Below, one piece after another: positions 20,174 to 28,202 of a stretch of DNA of 64,000 nucleotides. The DNA is taken from the NCBI RefSeq assembly GCF_005886105.2, contig NZ_PNCO02000001.1:372001-436000 (forward strand), written 5' to 3'. The DNA comes from Pseudoalteromonas galatheae (GTDB lineage Bacteria; Pseudomonadota; Gammaproteobacteria; Enterobacterales; Alteromonadaceae). Under the pieces are notes generated by a model. That model saw only the letters and a program-made list of their open reading frames with translations. It did no database searches and had not been told where the DNA came from. A program made the translations under genes and the position numbers. Each line of letters starts with the position of its first letter. The first letter of the stretch is position 1.

Positions 20174-21237
20174 TGAAGACGCTAGATTGGTACTTAGGGC
20201 GTAGCATCTTACAAACCACAGGTTTCGCGCTATTAGTTTTTGTTGGGATCAATACGCTTATTAAATTTATTGAGCAGCTGCGTTCGGTTGGTCGTGGCAG
20301 CTATGATTTACTCGGTGCTATGCTCTATACCATATACAGCATGCCAAGCGATATTGTCGTGTTTTTCCCTATGGCTGCGCTGATAGGCGGCTTGATTGGC
20401 CTTGGTGCACTTGCTTCAAGCAGTGAGCTTATTGTGATGCAAGCGGCAGGGTGGTCACGTCTTCAAATCATTATGTCGGTGATGAAAACGGCAGTGGTAC
20501 TGGCGCTACTGATGATGGCGCTTGGAGAGTGGGGCGCACCAAAAGCGGAGCAAACCGCAAAACGGTTAAAAAACGAAGCAATTTATGGTGGTGAAGTCTA
20601 CAGCGCTCAGCGTGGTGTTTGGGCGAAAGATGGCGGCAATTTTATTAACATTGGTAATGTTGAAAAAAACGGTAAGCTTAAAGATATCGCAATTTATTAT
20701 TTTGATGACTCACTAACTCTAGCAAAAATCGTACGCGCTCAGTCGGCGCAAAGCATATCTAACGGTTGGCAATTACAAGACGTGGAAGAAGTGCATATCG
20801 ATCAACAGCAAATTACAACGCATTATTCAAAATCAATGCTCTACGAGTCTGAATTAAGTGAAGACAGGCTAGGTGTTGTATCGATAGAGCCCGATGCTTT
20901 GTCTTTTACAGGGTTATGGTCATTTCTCGCTTATCTAAAGCAAAATGAGCAAGATTCAAGTAGCTATGAACTCGCGCTGTGGCGTAAGGTGATGCAGCCG
21001 CTGACGATTGGGGTAATGCTGCTGGTGGCTTTGTCATTTATCTTCGGGCCACTGAGGACGGTGAGCATGGGCGCGCGGATTATTATGGGCGTGGTAACAG
21101 GCTTAGCTTTCCATCTGAGTAATGAAATTTTTGGCCCTATCGTGATGGTATATCAAGTGCCACCGGTGGTTGGCGCGTTAATGCCAAGCTTGTTATTTAT
21201 TGGGCTGGCTATCCATCTGTTGAAGAAGCAAAATTAA
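20170..21237 (+). CDS. lptG: LPS export ABC transporter permease LptG
   Basis: 355 aa; partner of LptF. Same topology: helices near residues 10-30, 55-80, 95-115, jellyroll domain, then three C-terminal helices (PLTIGVMLLVALSFIFGPL region). The start was set at ATG 20170 (MMKTLDWYLGRSI), overlapping the lptF stop by 4 bp; the open frame extends 35 codons upstream inside lptF, but those residues are not LptG-like. Followed by a terminator. Confidence 0.94.
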   Translation: MMKTLDWYLGRSILQTTGFALLVFVGINTLIKFIEQLRSVGRGSYDLLGAMLYTIYSMPSDIVVFFPMAALIGGLIGLGALASSSELIVMQAAGWSRLQIIMSVMKTAVVLALLMMALGEWGAPKAEQTAKRLKNEAIYGGEVYSAQRGVWAKDGGNFINIGNVEKNGKLKDIAIYYFDDSLTLAKIVRAQSAQSISNGWQLQDVEEVHIDQQQITTHYSKSMLYESELSEDRLGVVSIEPDALSFTGLWSFLAYLKQNEQDSSSYELALWRKVMQPLTIGVMLLVALSFIFGPLRTVSMGARIIMGVVTGLAFHLSNEIFGPIVMVYQVPPVVGALMPSLLFIGLAIHLLKKQN

Positions 21238-21259
21238 CGTTATGAACTAAGTAAAAATG

Positions 21260-21286
21260 GGCCTCGTATTGAGGCCTATATTTTTT
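21260..21286 (+). terminator. Intrinsic terminator after lptG
   Basis: GGCCTC (21260-21265) pairs with GAGGCC (21271-21276) over a 5-nt loop, followed by TATA and six T. Confidence 0.85.
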
Positions 21287-21327
21287 ATGAATATGGGTAG
21301 TCAATAAGCTGCTATTTGAAGCTTAGA

Positions 21328-21825
21328 TTAGTCTAAGCTGTTATACACCTTTTTATTTTCCTCTTTGCTTAGTACTACCACTTCAGTGCCACACAGCATG
21401 TCTTGGAGCGCTCTTTTCTTTTTAAAGTCTAACAACACAATTAGGTTACCCAGTCCTAGTAGCGCGCATAGGCTACGAGCGATTGCTTTTGGCCAGGTTA
21501 ACAATGCTCCATCGGGGGTTTGCACTTTTAAACGCCACGCGCGCATACCGATAGTTTGGCCGCTCTTAGTCCAAAAATAAGCAAAAAATAACACCGAAAC
21601 CAACACCAATAACGTGGCTCGGAGTGTATATAAGATAGGATCCGCTTGGATAAGCGCCGATACGTCTTCATGATTGCCGAGCGCGAGCACGTTAACTGAA
21701 ATTAAGGCATTGATGGTTAGTAAAAATAACACGGTAGTCAGCATTGCGAACGCGATGACCACTAAGCTGTCGTAGATAAGTGAAGCCAAGCGACGGCTGA
21801 AATTCGCTGGAGCAAAATGTGACAT
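21328..21825 (-). CDS. RDD-family membrane protein
   Basis: About 165 aa with three to four transmembrane helices. The family-naming Arg-Asp-Asp region is modified (RRLASLIYDSLVVIAF near the start: R and D present); further hallmarks are FAYFWTKSGQTIGMRAWRLKV and a basic tail (LDFKKKRALQDMLCGTEVVVL). The start is taken at MSHFAPANFSRR; an upstream ATG adds 14 residues with no family resemblance. Function is not established beyond possible ion or transport roles in some RDD proteins. Confidence 0.85.
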   Translation of the reverse strand: MSHFAPANFSRRLASLIYDSLVVIAFAMLTTVLFLLTINALISVNVLALGNHEDVSALIQADPILYTLRATLLVLVSVLFFAYFWTKSGQTIGMRAWRLKVQTPDGALLTWPKAIARSLCALLGLGNLIVLLDFKKKRALQDMLCGTEVVVLSKEENKKVYNSLD

Positions 21826-22020
21826 AACAACTCTCATAATTACAAGGTTGCGGAGTATTTTACACATAAACCGATAAAACGTTTACTGAATTACGTTAAC
21901 TAATGGATTAGCAACATCTTATCGTCGTCGTTTTAGCAGGAATAAAGTTGACTTTAGGGCAATATTTAACAACGTGTGCGCAAATAACAAGCAGTTAACG
22001 CCTTATTGCAAAAAAATTAC

Positions 22021-22048
22021 TTGCCGTTCTTAATCGCCTTTGTATAAT
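22021..22048 (+). promoter_or_regulatory. Sigma-70 promoter for tRNA-Leu
   Basis: TTGCCG (22021-22026), 16-bp spacer, perfect TATAAT (22043-22048), about 95 bp upstream of the mature tRNA 5' end. Confidence 0.65.
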
Positions 22049-22142
22049 GCAAAGCATAGAGACGAAGGCAAATAAAAAAAGCCTGAGCTCAAAGTGGTTT
22101 TTCTTTATTTTCTCTTGTTTTAGAAGATGAAAGAAAAATTAT

Positions 22143-22227
22143 GCCAGTGTGATGGAATTGGTAGACATGACGGATTCAAAATCCGTTGCCTTCGGGCGTG
22201 GCGGTTCAAGTCCGCCCACTGGTACCA
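22143..22227 (+). tRNA. tRNA-Leu (anticodon CAA)
   Basis: 85-nt class II tRNA with encoded CCA. Acceptor GCCAGTG pairs with CACTGGT (G-U at 1-72), discriminator A, then CCA. D-loop has GGTAGACA, anticodon loop TTCAAAA gives CAA, long variable arm GCCTTCGGGC, T-arm GGCGG-TTCAAGT-CCGCC. The last 19 nt, from the T-loop A to CCA, recur three times downstream. Confidence 0.95.
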
Positions 22228-22235
22228 CTTTTTAT

Positions 22236-22264
22236 AACCCTAACCGATTGGTTGGGGTTTTTTT
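22236..22264 (+). terminator. Terminator 1, directly after tRNA-Leu
   Basis: 10-bp stem (22236-22245 with 22250-22259, one G-U pair), loop GATT, seven-T run. It is 8 nt after the CCA. Confidence 0.85.
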
Positions 22265-22287
22265 ATGCCTCGAATTGTAGGTCGAGA

Positions 22288-22369
22288 TTTATCTCGACGA
22301 ATGAATTGGCCTTATCTCAATGGACTGGTTTATCTCGACGAATGAATTGGCCTTATCTCAATGGATTGG
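22288..22369 (+). repeat. 41-bp tandem duplication within the tRNA repeat array
   Basis: 22288-22328 and 22329-22369 are direct copies of 41 bp differing at one position (GGACTGG versus GGATTGG); a third partial copy starts at 22370. It lies between terminator 1 and the first 95-bp unit. Confidence 0.85.
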
Positions 22370-22400
22370 TTTATCTCGATAGACCGTCTTTGCGGTACTG

Positions 22401-22495
22401 GACTTGGCCGCCACGCGGGTGGCGCTAATACAAGTTAAGAGTCCGCCCACTGGTACCACTTTTTATAACCCTTGCTTTTTAGCAAGGGTTTTTTT
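22401..22495 (+). repeat. 95-bp tRNA-tail unit 1
   Basis: Starts GACTTGG, then a CGCCAC-GCGG-GTGGCG hairpin, CTAATACAAGTTAAG, the tRNA-Leu 19-mer ending in CCA (22440-22458), CTTTTTAT, and terminator 2: perfect 10-bp stem 22467-22476/22481-22490 with T-run. Confidence 0.85.
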
Positions 22496-22530
22496 ATACC
22501 TCAAATTTATGCTTTGAAATTATGGCATCG

Positions 22531-22625
22531 GACTTGGGTGCCACGCGGGTGGCGCTAATACAGGTTAAGAGTCCACCCACTGGTACCACTTTTTATAACC
22601 CTTGCTTTTTAGCAAGGGTTTTTTT
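22531..22625 (+). repeat. 95-bp tRNA-tail unit 2
   Basis: Same order as unit 1. The hairpin's first arm has GTGCCAC in place of CCGCCAC, and the 19-mer (22570-22588) carries one G-to-A change (TCCACCC). Terminator stem 22597-22606/22611-22620, identical to unit 1. Confidence 0.85.
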
Positions 22626-22720
22626 ATGCCTCGAATTGTAGGTCGAGATTTATCTCGACGAACGAATTGGTCTTATCTCAAAGGGTTGTTTTCTCTCTAC
22701 AGACCAGCCTTTTGGAGCTG

Positions 22721-22815
22721 GACTTGGTCGCCACGCGGGTGGCGCTAATACAGGTTAAGAGTCCGCCCACTGGTACCACTTTTTATAACTCTAACCGATT
22801 GGTTGGGGTTTTTTT
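22721..22815 (+). repeat. 95-bp tRNA-tail unit 3
   Basis: Hairpin intact, exact 19-mer at 22760-22778. Its terminator (22787-22810 plus T-run) is of the tRNA-proximal type (CTAACC-GATT-GGTTGG), not the unit 1/2 type, which points to recombination among the units. Confidence 0.85.
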
Positions 22816-22839
22816 ATACCTCGAATTGTAGGTCGAGAT

Positions 22840-24126
22840 TTATCTCGACGAATTGGATTTATCTTTCTCAGAAAACGCAAAGCCAAACCATAGTAGGGCT
22901 GGCCAAAACAAATAAGAAAGAATTTCTAAATTTTCGAAAAAACTGTAGCAGATGAATACGGTTAGCAGGCAAAAAGCGATTTGAGAAGTCTTTGACGTTT
23001 GTGCATGCCATAAAAAATAAAGTGCGGAAATGATCATTGGAATCGCAAGCGCAAGCGCCCCGACAATCCCTTTAACAAATAGTAAGCCATACCAGCTATG
23101 GTGAGATCCTATAGGCATAAACTCAACCATTTTGGGCCCTCGTTCGACAATCCCATGTCCCCAGATAGGAGCTTCCATCTGCCAGCGTTGAACGGCAATA
23201 TTAGCGAGAGCTTGCCTAACGCGCGTAGAACCTGGTCTTTGTTGTTTTACGGCTTCATAAGAGTCCATGACTGCATTATAAATTGGTTCTCCCAACAATA
23301 ACGCAGTCGGAACAATTACTCCGAGGCAAATCAGAAGCCAAGGCTCCTTTAATTTATCACTAAAAATAACAAGTGGAAAAAGCATTATGAAAATCGCCAT
23401 ACCAGCTCTAGATTGTGAAAGCAGTAACATTGCCCAACATCCAGCAATCGCCCATCGGCGTATTTTGGTGTTTTTTTCCTGTAAGCAAAAAACCAAATAA
23501 ATACATGCCATAAAGCCAGCAGCAGGAGCCCACGGGGTGAAAAAACGCCACCGTCCAGCTCCTGTTTCCGGGTTAATACCATAAAAGCTCACCATAAAAA
23601 AACTTTCACCAGGGCCACCAATCACTTTCAATGGAGAGAGAAAAATATCTCCCGGTAGCTTCACTACATAGAAAGCGATAGAAACGATGGCGAAAATAAA
23701 TGTGTGAATAGCAACAATACAAACACCGCGAATGACAACTTCTTTACGGATCTTCGCTAAGTTGGCGATTAAAGGAAAAATAGCGAGAAGAGCCCAGCCT
23801 TTCATCCACCCTATGGAGGATTTTATTGTTTGTGGCAAACCTAATGACCACTCACTGTGAGCGATAAGCAAAGCGATTAGCATTACTGCCATCGCGCATA
23901 CCCAAATCCATACTAGGGGGGCTACAGGAGGATATTTTCGATTAGTTTGTACGTACATACGCAAGATAATAACTAAAATAATTATCCACCCGATAACAGA
24001 TCCCATAACGTATAACATGCCTAGCAAGAACATTGGATAAGTAAGTACCAGTCCTGCCCAAACAAGCATTTCTTCTGTGCTGATGAAATGTTTGTCCTTA
24101 CCCGGTAGAGCCGTTTTCAATAACAT
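22840..24126 (-). CDS. O-antigen ligase/polymerase-like membrane protein (Wzy_C family)
   Basis: 428-aa polytopic protein with about 10-12 hydrophobic segments and the Wzy_C/WaaL-type periplasmic loop. In the loop GSHHSWYGLLFVKGIVGALA carries the conserved His, preceded by WGHGIVERGP. It would polymerise or ligate undecaprenyl-linked repeat units in the Wzx/Wzy pathway. Last gene of a minus-strand operon with the Wza-like and Wzz-like genes. The final residues (NSSR and stop) are encoded by a copy of the tRNA-array IR, so the array appears to have replaced the original C-terminal end. WaaL versus Wzy cannot be told apart by eye; locus context favours Wzy. Confidence 0.8.
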   Translation of the reverse strand: MLLKTALPGKDKHFISTEEMLVWAGLVLTYPMFLLGMLYVMGSVIGWIIILVIILRMYVQTNRKYPPVAPLVWIWVCAMAVMLIALLIAHSEWSLGLPQTIKSSIGWMKGWALLAIFPLIANLAKIRKEVVIRGVCIVAIHTFIFAIVSIAFYVVKLPGDIFLSPLKVIGGPGESFFMVSFYGINPETGAGRWRFFTPWAPAAGFMACIYLVFCLQEKNTKIRRWAIAGCWAMLLLSQSRAGMAIFIMLFPLVIFSDKLKEPWLLICLGVIVPTALLLGEPIYNAVMDSYEAVKQQRPGSTRVRQALANIAVQRWQMEAPIWGHGIVERGPKMVEFMPIGSHHSWYGLLFVKGIVGALALAIPMIISALYFLWHAQTSKTSQIAFCLLTVFICYSFFENLEILSYLFWPALLWFGFAFSEKDKSNSSR

Positions 24127-24163
24127 CGGAAGCTCCTTTTGTTGTTATTGGGGAAAGCGTGAA

Positions 24164-25558
24164 CTATTCCGGTTTTTGTAGAATAGCCGACACTATCTCT
24201 CTGCGCTTGTTGACCATTAGCATACCCATCGTTAAGAAGATCATCGCGGCTAAAGCTGCAGCTATCGCTAAGCTTTTTTTGGGACTGCTGGCATTGATGG
24301 AAACTGATGGTGGCGTCATTAACTGGATGACAGGATAAGAAGCAAATACATCGGCTTTACTTGCTTCTAAACGCGCAGCTGCTGACGTAAATACCGCTTC
24401 CGCTAAGTCAAATTCTCGTTCTAGACGATCAAGTTCCGCAGCTTCTCTGGCATAAACTTTTATTTTCTCACTAAGTATCTGTACTGAATTTTTTAAATCC
24501 GCTTGCTTTGCTTCAATGCCTTTTTTTGCAGCAAATGCGCCAATCAGATCTGCGAATAGCTGCGCGCGGTTAGGATTACTTTCTAAGTCCATTGTCTGAA
24601 AAGCATGAGCTGCATGAGGTCCAACTAAACCTTCAGAGCGGATCCGCAAGGCTTGCTTTGATTGCTCGAATCTTGCGAGCTCAGCTTTTACTTTAGGATG
24701 TCCTTCGTCCCACCGAGAGCGATACTCACTCAGTTGCGCTGAGGATTCAGTTAGCTCGGATAAGTAGGCCCGAAACTCGCCATCAGATTGCAGCGCAAAT
24801 GCTTGTCCTGCCATTGAGGGTGAAACACCTAGGTCTACACTAAGTTGAGATACATAGTATTCTGAGCGGCCAATTTCGGCGTTCATCATTACAATTTGCT
24901 CTTTTAAATTAGCAAGTGTAGCTATGTGTTGAGTTAGTTGATCTGTGGATACCAACAAAGAGCGTTGCTGGAAATCGGTGATATTGTTTCTGGCGATGTT
25001 TAGGCGCTCGCGATACTGGTCGAGCACTGCTTTTATGCTGTCATCTCTACGTGCGACTTCATCCGCCCTTAAAAACTCGAGTTGGTTTTGGAGCGCATTA
25101 AATAGTGCCCAAGCTTTTTGTTCTGCGAGTTTAGCTGAGCTGGCGCTGATCTCGACATTGAGAATAGAAGTTTGCTCGGTCAGTCTTACTTTTGGACGAC
25201 CAAAAGTTTTAATATCCAGTTCCACAGCAGTAGCTGCACTTTCAAGTAAATTTCTGCTCATTAACATTTCTTTGTAGTTTACTCTTGGGTTATAACCTTT
25301 CCCAAATGGCGCGCTAGTTGATGATACGACTTGACCAACGTCATCCAATGAAACATTGCTGTTGGCGCCAGTTCCAGGCAACACCATATCAAAATCGCTG
25401 CTGTACTTTGGAGGCAGTTGCAAATAGAAAACCACCATTAATGCGATCACACAGTAGCTTATTAAACAAGTTGCTAGGTAAGGTCTATGAAGAGTTCGAT
25501 AAACCAAAGCTCTAAAGCGACTATACGAGGTTGTTGTTTGTACATAATTACCCATCAC
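24164..25558 (-). CDS. Wzz/GNVR-type polysaccharide chain-length protein
   Basis: 464-aa inner-membrane protein with two transmembrane helices (about 29-48, ATCLISYCVIALMVVFYLQL; and about 430-450, SLAIAAALAAMIFLTMGMLM) enclosing a large periplasmic coiled-coil domain rich in Glu/Lys/Arg/Gln. This is the polysaccharide co-polymerase topology. It lacks the cytosolic tyrosine-kinase domain of Wzc, so it is a PCP-1/PCP-2a-without-kinase type. It sits 8 bp after the Wza-like gene. It should set chain length and link polymerisation to export. Confidence 0.85.
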   Translation of the reverse strand: MMGNYVQTTTSYSRFRALVYRTLHRPYLATCLISYCVIALMVVFYLQLPPKYSSDFDMVLPGTGANSNVSLDDVGQVVSSTSAPFGKGYNPRVNYKEMLMSRNLLESAATAVELDIKTFGRPKVRLTEQTSILNVEISASSAKLAEQKAWALFNALQNQLEFLRADEVARRDDSIKAVLDQYRERLNIARNNITDFQQRSLLVSTDQLTQHIATLANLKEQIVMMNAEIGRSEYYVSQLSVDLGVSPSMAGQAFALQSDGEFRAYLSELTESSAQLSEYRSRWDEGHPKVKAELARFEQSKQALRIRSEGLVGPHAAHAFQTMDLESNPNRAQLFADLIGAFAAKKGIEAKQADLKNSVQILSEKIKVYAREAAELDRLEREFDLAEAVFTSAAARLEASKADVFASYPVIQLMTPPSVSINASSPKKSLAIAAALAAMIFLTMGMLMVNKRREIVSAILQKPE

Positions 25559-25566
25559 AAACCCTC

Positions 25567-26841
25567 CTAATTTAGCGCCGAAAATGGAGCGACTAAGTCC
25601 AGTAAGGTGCCTGCGATGTCTCTCAGGTTTGTGATGTCAGAGTCATAACAGGCAATAGCATCGTTAGGCATGACGTAGGGATTGATCAGATCCCGATAGG
25701 GCATTCTCATTAACTGTTCAACGGAGCGCTCTATAACTTGCGTCTGGCCAGTAATTGGATTGTTACTTACCAAAGCAACGCGTCTAGGTGCATTGGTGTA
25801 CGCCTTGCCACCTACGCAGTTAGCAGAAATAGCGGCTTGTAGAAGACGTGTACCATAAGGTAAGTTGCTAGAAAATCGCCCGATCGCAGCATTTGAGTTA
25901 CTCATAGCTGAGTCGATTAGATTAGACATAAAAACCCTAAAGCCCTTTGGCGTTATTTGCGAAGGTCTTACTAAATGAGGTTGGAAACAGCCTGTACTAG
26001 GCACTATCACTTGGTCGCCTGCCATTAATGCGTAATCCGTAACAGGCTGTCCGGTGAGAATTCCGCTGAGATCAGCTTCGATTTGCCAACCTTGTCTGAT
26101 CAGAATAACTTGATCCAGTTTTGCATCGGGTCGTATGCCTGCAGCGGCTCTTATAGCTTCCGATAATAGACGCTGATTTGAGTAGTCGCCTGACGCATCT
26201 ATCCGCTCTTCCATTACTTGCTCGGGTAGCGCTGAATTGATGGTGACTCGTCCTGGTTGAAAAACAGCGCCAGAAACAGGTACCTCTATCGCAGCCCAAT
26301 TGAGCACTTTGACACTTACATCAATAGTGTAGGCTTTGAATATTTTGGCCTTAGTCAATGCTAGCTCTAACTTTTGCGCAAGTTGGTTGCTAGTTAAACC
26401 CGAAGCTTTTATCGCCCCTGCAACGGGTAGAAAAATAGAGCCTGTGGTGTCAAGAATATAGCGGCCATTGAAGCCCTCACCGTACTCCATATGTAATTCA
26501 ATTAAATCTCCAGGGCTTAGTGGCAAAGAGTGTAATGAGAATGAAGTTGTTACTGCGCCTACCGTTTGTTGTGGTCCCTGCAAAGTCAATGGTTTATCTA
26601 CTCGGAAGTTTGCTGGGGCTGCGAATTGTTGTAGAGCTGTACAGTCGATGTTGGTCGCAAACACTGAGCTGGCCTTTTGGTGCTTGATTGCCTTGCCAGA
26701 AGCATTGGGATAGCCATAAAATTGCATGTCCTCATCTTCTAGCTCTATCAATGCTGCGTTATTTGCACATCCTAACAATGCCCCACCCATGACGGATGTA
26801 ATTAAAACTCTAAGCCAAGCTGGTTTATATACATGTTTCAT
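25567..26841 (-). CDS. Wza-like outer-membrane polysaccharide export lipoprotein
   Basis: 424 aa. Lipoprotein signal with lipobox LLGC (C25). Poly_export domain: SPGDLIELHMEYGEGFNGRYILDTTGSIFLPVAGAI, then SLBB-type repeats (VPVSGAVFQPGRVTI, DYALMAGDQVIVPSTG). It should form the outer-membrane channel for the polysaccharide. First gene of the wza-wzz-wzy minus-strand operon; a sigma-54-like element lies 36 bp upstream. A long C-terminal part (about 290-424) has no helix that I can equate with the Wza pore helix. Confidence 0.87.
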   Translation of the reverse strand: MKHVYKPAWLRVLITSVMGGALLGCANNAALIELEDEDMQFYGYPNASGKAIKHQKASSVFATNIDCTALQQFAAPANFRVDKPLTLQGPQQTVGAVTTSFSLHSLPLSPGDLIELHMEYGEGFNGRYILDTTGSIFLPVAGAIKASGLTSNQLAQKLELALTKAKIFKAYTIDVSVKVLNWAAIEVPVSGAVFQPGRVTINSALPEQVMEERIDASGDYSNQRLLSEAIRAAAGIRPDAKLDQVILIRQGWQIEADLSGILTGQPVTDYALMAGDQVIVPSTGCFQPHLVRPSQITPKGFRVFMSNLIDSAMSNSNAAIGRFSSNLPYGTRLLQAAISANCVGGKAYTNAPRRVALVSNNPITGQTQVIERSVEQLMRMPYRDLINPYVMPNDAIACYDSDITNLRDIAGTLLDLVAPFSALN

Positions 26842-26876
26842 AGTGGGCTCCTTGTGGATTCGGTCACTTACTAGAC

Positions 26877-26892
26877 TGCATTAGTCAGGCCA
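26877..26892 (-). promoter_or_regulatory. Candidate sigma-54 promoter for wza-like operon
   Basis: Minus strand reads TGGCCT-N5-ATGCA with GG and GC exactly 10 nt apart, 36 bp before the start codon. Consensus is TGGCAC-N5-TTGCA. Confidence 0.5.
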
Positions 26893-27123
26893 AGTTGTTT
26901 TTTACACACCATAAGAAAGAGTATAGGTAATGAAAACTATATTAAGCTATGCAAGCACGTGATTTTAAATCAATATAAATCAGTAGGTTGTATATCAATC
27001 TGTATTTAACTAGTGCTCTAATCATGCTGCTTGAAGTTCAAGTTGATATTCACACTATTATGCTTAACATGAGATCTATATTAGTAACTATATGCGGAAT
27101 TTAGAGATTTGCATTGCAAAATG
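26893..27123. other. AT-rich intergenic region
   Basis: Between the wza-like gene and the glycosyltransferase terminator. I see no gene; it presumably contains enhancer sites for the sigma-54 activator, but no clear paired site was found. Confidence 0.4.
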
Positions 27124-27145
27124 AAAAAGGCCAGCGACGCTGGCC
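27124..27145 (-). terminator. Intrinsic terminator of the GT2-flippase operon
   Basis: Stem GGCCAGC/GCTGGCC (27129-27135 with 27139-27145), 3-nt loop; on the minus strand followed by five T (27128-27124). 16 bp past the stop of the glycosyltransferase. Confidence 0.88.
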
Positions 27146-27160
27146 ATAGAGTCGTGGAGG

Positions 27161-28183
27161 TTAAGCTGTCGTGCGTTTTTGAAGTAGACCTATAGCGCGC
27201 ATAGTTAGTCGTTCGATAGCAGAGTACAACGTGTTTGGTAAAATACATAACAGTGAGCAACACCAAGTTAATACTGTTCTGCTCGGTTCTTCAGAAAGTA
27301 TTCTCCAGTTGGTCCATAGGGCTTGGTGGATTAACTTCAATGCCTGAACCTTGTTTCTTGATTGTAATGCTCTTCGACTCAAATATCTCAACTGATAGGC
27401 TTGGGCTAATGAACCAAATTTTTTAAAGAATGAAGGGTGCTTTTGACTATTTTTTTCAATCGCATATTGCCAACTAGCAAATTGCTTAGTTAGATTGGCT
27501 GATAAACCAGACGCATTTACTCGATAGAAAGTCAGCGGCTCTTTAATTCCCTCAAATTTCCACTGTGTGTTGAGTGCAATTCGTAGCCATGTCTCGATAT
27601 CTTCCGACTGCTTTAAGCTCTCATCGAAATACTGACGCCAACTTTTAGTGCCGTCATTGAATGCGATTTGCTCTAATACATCCTTACGAATGACTGGTGC
27701 AGAGCCATTTCCAATGGGGTTTCTGCACAATATCGTTTTGGCGCTAATATTTTTGAGTGAGGGAAACTGACCAATGCCTAAAAGGGCACTTTGCTCGTCA
27801 ACGAATAAAGAAGAAGAGTAACTGACACCAAGGTCGAAGTCTCGATCTAAATGACGTACGTGCTTTTCAAGCTTTCTGTGATCCCAAAAATCGTCAGCAT
27901 CAAGAAAGGCGATGTATTTTCCCTTTGCAACCCTTATACCTGTATTTCTAGCGCCTGATAAGCCTCTGTTTTGTTGGCGCACTATATGAATACGCGAGTC
28001 TTTGTAGTCTTTTAAGTAGTTTAACGTATTGTCAGTACAGCCATCATCGACGCAAATAACCTCAAAGTTCTTGAATGTCTGATTTAAAACAGAGCAAATA
28101 CACTCGTCAATGTACTTTTCAACATTGAACATAGGAATGATAACGCTTACTTTTGGGCATGCTTTCTTTTTTGAACTTTTCAT
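27161..28183 (-). CDS. Family 2 glycosyltransferase
   Basis: 340-aa GT-A fold transferase: VSVIIPMFNVEKYIDECI at the N-terminus, VICVDDGCTDNT nucleotide-binding Asp pair, GLSGARNTGI and AFLDADDFW (DxD-type metal site). It adds a sugar from a nucleotide donor to the growing lipid-linked repeat. The C-terminal 100 residues are basic and helical. It follows the flippase gene by 19 bp. Donor and acceptor are not predictable. Confidence 0.88.
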   Translation of the reverse strand: MKSSKKKACPKVSVIIPMFNVEKYIDECICSVLNQTFKNFEVICVDDGCTDNTLNYLKDYKDSRIHIVRQQNRGLSGARNTGIRVAKGKYIAFLDADDFWDHRKLEKHVRHLDRDFDLGVSYSSSLFVDEQSALLGIGQFPSLKNISAKTILCRNPIGNGSAPVIRKDVLEQIAFNDGTKSWRQYFDESLKQSEDIETWLRIALNTQWKFEGIKEPLTFYRVNASGLSANLTKQFASWQYAIEKNSQKHPSFFKKFGSLAQAYQLRYLSRRALQSRNKVQALKLIHQALWTNWRILSEEPSRTVLTWCCSLLCILPNTLYSAIERLTMRAIGLLQKRTTA

Positions 28184-28202
28184 AGAAATCTCCGGTAAGG
28201 TT

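Larger units (their letters stand above)
22209..22849 (+). repeat. rtT-like array of tRNA-Leu 3'-end repeats with terminators
   Basis: The last 19 nt of tRNA-Leu plus the next 12 nt (CTTTTTATAAC and one more base) are repeated at 22440, 22570 and 22760, each time followed by an intrinsic terminator. A second element, a perfect IR GTCGAGAT-TT-ATCTCGAC, occurs after terminators 1, 3 and 4 (22281-22298, 22642-22659, 22832-22849). The E. coli tyrT operon has a comparable array carrying the terminal 19 bp of its tRNA (rtT RNA). No integrase is nearby. The array runs into the 3' end of the convergent gene at 22840. Confidence 0.85.

Noticed and set aside
22186..22428. 80-residue open frame overlapping tRNA-Leu and the repeats
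   Set aside because: It is translated through a tRNA and tandem repeats, has no ribosome site and no protein-like composition.
22143..22849. CRISPR array or prophage attachment site near tRNA-Leu
   Set aside because: Repeats are few, long, of unequal spacing and each carries a terminator; no cas genes. No integrase, phage or transposase gene is nearby, so simple att scars are less likely than an rtT-like array.
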